Position numbers and translations under genes: made by a program. A stretch of 64,000 nt of DNA from Brevundimonas sp. (lineage in GTDB: Bacteria; Pseudomonadota; Alphaproteobacteria; Caulobacterales; Caulobacteraceae), in the NCBI RefSeq assembly GCF_003248455.1, contig NZ_QFNM01000005.1:62001-126000 (forward strand). The letters are read 5' to 3'. Positions 62,640 to 64,000 of this stretch are shown here, in pieces. Under the pieces are notes generated by a model. That model saw only the letters and a list, made by a program, of their open reading frames with translations, did no database searches and was not told the DNA's origin. Within the stretch, counting starts at the first letter, position 1. Each line of letters opens with the position of its first letter.

Positions 62640-63685
62640 GCGAAGCGGATGTCATCACCCGCGTCGAAAATGGCGTCGGCCGCATCACTCTGAACCGCCC
62701 CAAGGCGATCCATGCGCTGAACCGTACCATGTGCGAGACGATGATCGCGGCGCTGCTGGCGTGGCGCTATGATGCGACAGTGCAATCCGTTCTGATCGAC
62801 CACGCGGGCGAGCGCGGCTTCTGCGCGGGCGGCGATATCCGCATGATTGCCGACAGCGGGGCGGGCGACGGCGTGGATGCGCGCGCCTTTTTCCTGGCGG
62901 AGTATCGGCTGAACGCCCTGCTGTTCGGCTATCCCAAGCCGATCACAGCCATCGTGGACGGCATCGTCATGGGCGGCGGGGTCGGGATTTCGGAGCCGGC
63001 GGCGGTCCGCATCGCCACTGAACGGACCACCTACGCCATGCCCGAGACCGGCATCGGTCTGTATCCCGAGGTCGGGGGCGGTTGGTTCCTGCCGCGCCTG
63101 CCGGGCCAGACCGGCGTCTGGATCGGCCTGACGGGCGCGCGGCTGAAGGCGGCGGACACAGTGGCCCTGGGCATCCACACCCATTTCACGCCCAGCGAGG
63201 GCGTCGAGGCGTTGAAGGCCGATCTGCTGGCCGCCCCCGGCGATCCGGCCGCCGTGGCCGCGCGCCACGCCAAGGACGCAGGACCTGCGCCGCTGGCGCC
63301 GCATCGCGCGGCTATCGACCGACTGTTCGCCTTCGATACGGTGGAAGAGATTTTTGCGGCGCTTGAGGCCGATGGGTCGGACTGGGCTTCGACGCAACTG
63401 GCGACGCTGAAGACCAAGTCGCCGACTTCTCTAAAGGTCACGCTGCGCCACATTCGCCAAGGCGCCAAGGCCGCGTCGTTCAGCGACAATATGGCCGTCG
63501 AATATGCGATCAGCGGCCGGATCGGCGCCACGCACGACTTCCAGGAAGGCGTAAGAGCCGTGATCGTGGACAAGGACAATGCGCCGCGATGGTCGCCGGC
63601 GGACCTGGCGGGCGTTCAGGCCTCGACGCTGGACGAGCTGTTCGCGCCCCTGCCGGACAATGAAAAATGGACGCCGCTGCCCTGA
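62636..63685 (+). CDS. 3-hydroxyisobutyryl-CoA hydrolase/enoyl-CoA hydratase family (349 aa)
   Basis: Crotonase-fold hydrolase that frees 3-hydroxyisobutyrate from its CoA ester. 'HAGERGFCAGGDIRMIADSG' near 56 forms the oxyanion hole, 'AIVDGIVMGGGVGISEPAAV' near 105 is the second oxyanion block, and 'PETGIGLYPEVGGGWFLPRL' near 138 carries the catalytic Glu of HIBCH-type enzymes. Length (about 350) and the C-terminal 'HDFQEGVRAVIVDKDNAPRW' (E-G-V-R-A...D-K) fit HIBCH rather than a short enoyl-CoA hydratase. The start overlaps the upstream dehydrogenase stop (ATGA). Confidence 0.92.
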   Translation: MSEADVITRVENGVGRITLNRPKAIHALNRTMCETMIAALLAWRYDATVQSVLIDHAGERGFCAGGDIRMIADSGAGDGVDARAFFLAEYRLNALLFGYPKPITAIVDGIVMGGGVGISEPAAVRIATERTTYAMPETGIGLYPEVGGGWFLPRLPGQTGVWIGLTGARLKAADTVALGIHTHFTPSEGVEALKADLLAAPGDPAAVAARHAKDAGPAPLAPHRAAIDRLFAFDTVEEIFAALEADGSDWASTQLATLKTKSPTSLKVTLRHIRQGAKAASFSDNMAVEYAISGRIGATHDFQEGVRAVIVDKDNAPRWSPADLAGVQASTLDELFAPLPDNEKWTPLP

Positions 63686-63715
63686 CGGCGGCGCCCACCT
63701 AAAGGGAGACAGACC

Positions 63716-64000
63716 ATGACCAAGATCGCCTTCATCGGCCTGGGCAACATGGGTGGCGGCATGGCCGCCAACCAGGCCAGGGCCGGACATGCCGTCGCCG
63801 CCTTCGATCTGTCGCCCAGCGCGCTGGAGCGGGCCGCCTCGGTCGGCTGCGCGCCTGTCGGTTCGGTCGCCGAGGCGGTCAAGGACGCCGAGGTGGTGAT
63901 CACCATGCTGCCCGCCGGGCCCCATGTGCTGAAGGTCTATTCCGAACAGATCGTGGGCGCGGCGCCCAGCAGCGCCCTTCTGCTGGACTGCTCCACCATC
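63716..64000 (+). CDS. mmsB: 3-hydroxyisobutyrate dehydrogenase, N-terminal part
   Basis: Cut by the window end after 95 codons. 'KIAFIGLGNMGGGMAANQAR' at residue 3 is the NAD-binding loop of beta-hydroxyacid dehydrogenases, followed by 'VVITMLPAGPHVLKVYSEQI' and 'LLLDCSTI' near 87. It oxidises 3-hydroxyisobutyrate to methylmalonate semialdehyde, the substrate of MmsA, closing the valine pathway encoded here. Ribosome binding site AAAGGGAGA lies 8 nt before the ATG. Confidence 0.95.
   Translation, partial: MTKIAFIGLGNMGGGMAANQARAGHAVAAFDLSPSALERAASVGCAPVGSVAEAVKDAEVVITMLPAGPHVLKVYSEQIVGAAPSSALLLDCSTI

Overview
The window is about 67% G+C, densely packed and full of ATGA-overlapping genes. 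Gene content (imuA-imuB-dnaE2 mutasome, Mrp antiporter with a fused A/B subunit, Caulobacter-type small secreted protein, alphaproteobacterial GTTC-N7-GTTC LexA box, candidate EcfG-type GGAAC promoters) points to an alphaproteobacterium of the Caulobacterales, most likely Brevundimonas. That placement is an inference from gene families, not from a marker-gene search.

Layout. 1-3.8 kb: end of a polysaccharide locus (O-antigen ligase-like C-terminus and three GT4-type glycosyltransferases). 3.8-11.3 kb: housekeeping genes (cyclophilin, rlmE, a DUF2061 membrane protein, guaB, a MAPEG protein, rsmB, an MTA/SAH-type nucleosidase, guaA). guaB carries an out-of-frame deletion of about 64 bp as given. 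11.25-24.78 kb: a 13.5-kb integrative island inserted at the 3' end of guaA, bounded by a 30-bp perfect direct repeat that includes the last guaA codons. It holds a tyrosine integrase, an AbiE-type toxin-antitoxin pair with an operator over its promoter (the toxin has a 1-nt frameshift), an AlpA-like regulator, an HTH protein divergent from a serine recombinase, fragments of ParB, MobC, a methyltransferase, an LPD7-type relaxase and a second integrase, and, intact among these relics, a LexA-controlled imuA-imuB-dnaE2 translesion mutagenesis cassette.

24.9-34.2 kb: gltX, a Caulobacterales small secreted protein, a LOG-family phosphoribohydrolase, a lipoprotein, and the mrpACDEFG Na+/H+ antiporter operon on the minus strand. 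34.4-40.4 kb: a LysR regulator divergent from a quinone-type oxidoreductase, then a scar where two divergent genes (a siderophore-interacting protein and a PQQ glucose dehydrogenase) have both lost their 5' ends, then an exported amidohydrolase. 40.4-45.1 kb: a galactofuranose-type operon (galE, a GH1-like hydrolase, and a glycosyltransferase/UDP-galactopyranose mutase fusion).

45.4-51.7 kb: a stress cluster (manganese catalase, DUF6894 protein, two Crp/Fnr regulators, Zn-alcohol dehydrogenase, SRPBCC protein, hemerythrin) with two candidate EcfG-type promoters. 51.9-54.4 kb: metNIQ methionine uptake. 54.6-58.5 kb: a copper resistance operon (glutaredoxin-MauE fusion, copA, copB) divergent from a CueR-like MerR regulator with a classic over-spaced MerR promoter. 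58.9-64 kb: a LysR regulator and the distal valine catabolic operon (mmsA, acyl-CoA dehydrogenase, 3-hydroxyisobutyryl-CoA hydrolase, mmsB, the last cut by the window end). Two copies of an approximately 105-bp palindromic intergenic repeat lie at 7.2 and 61.4 kb.
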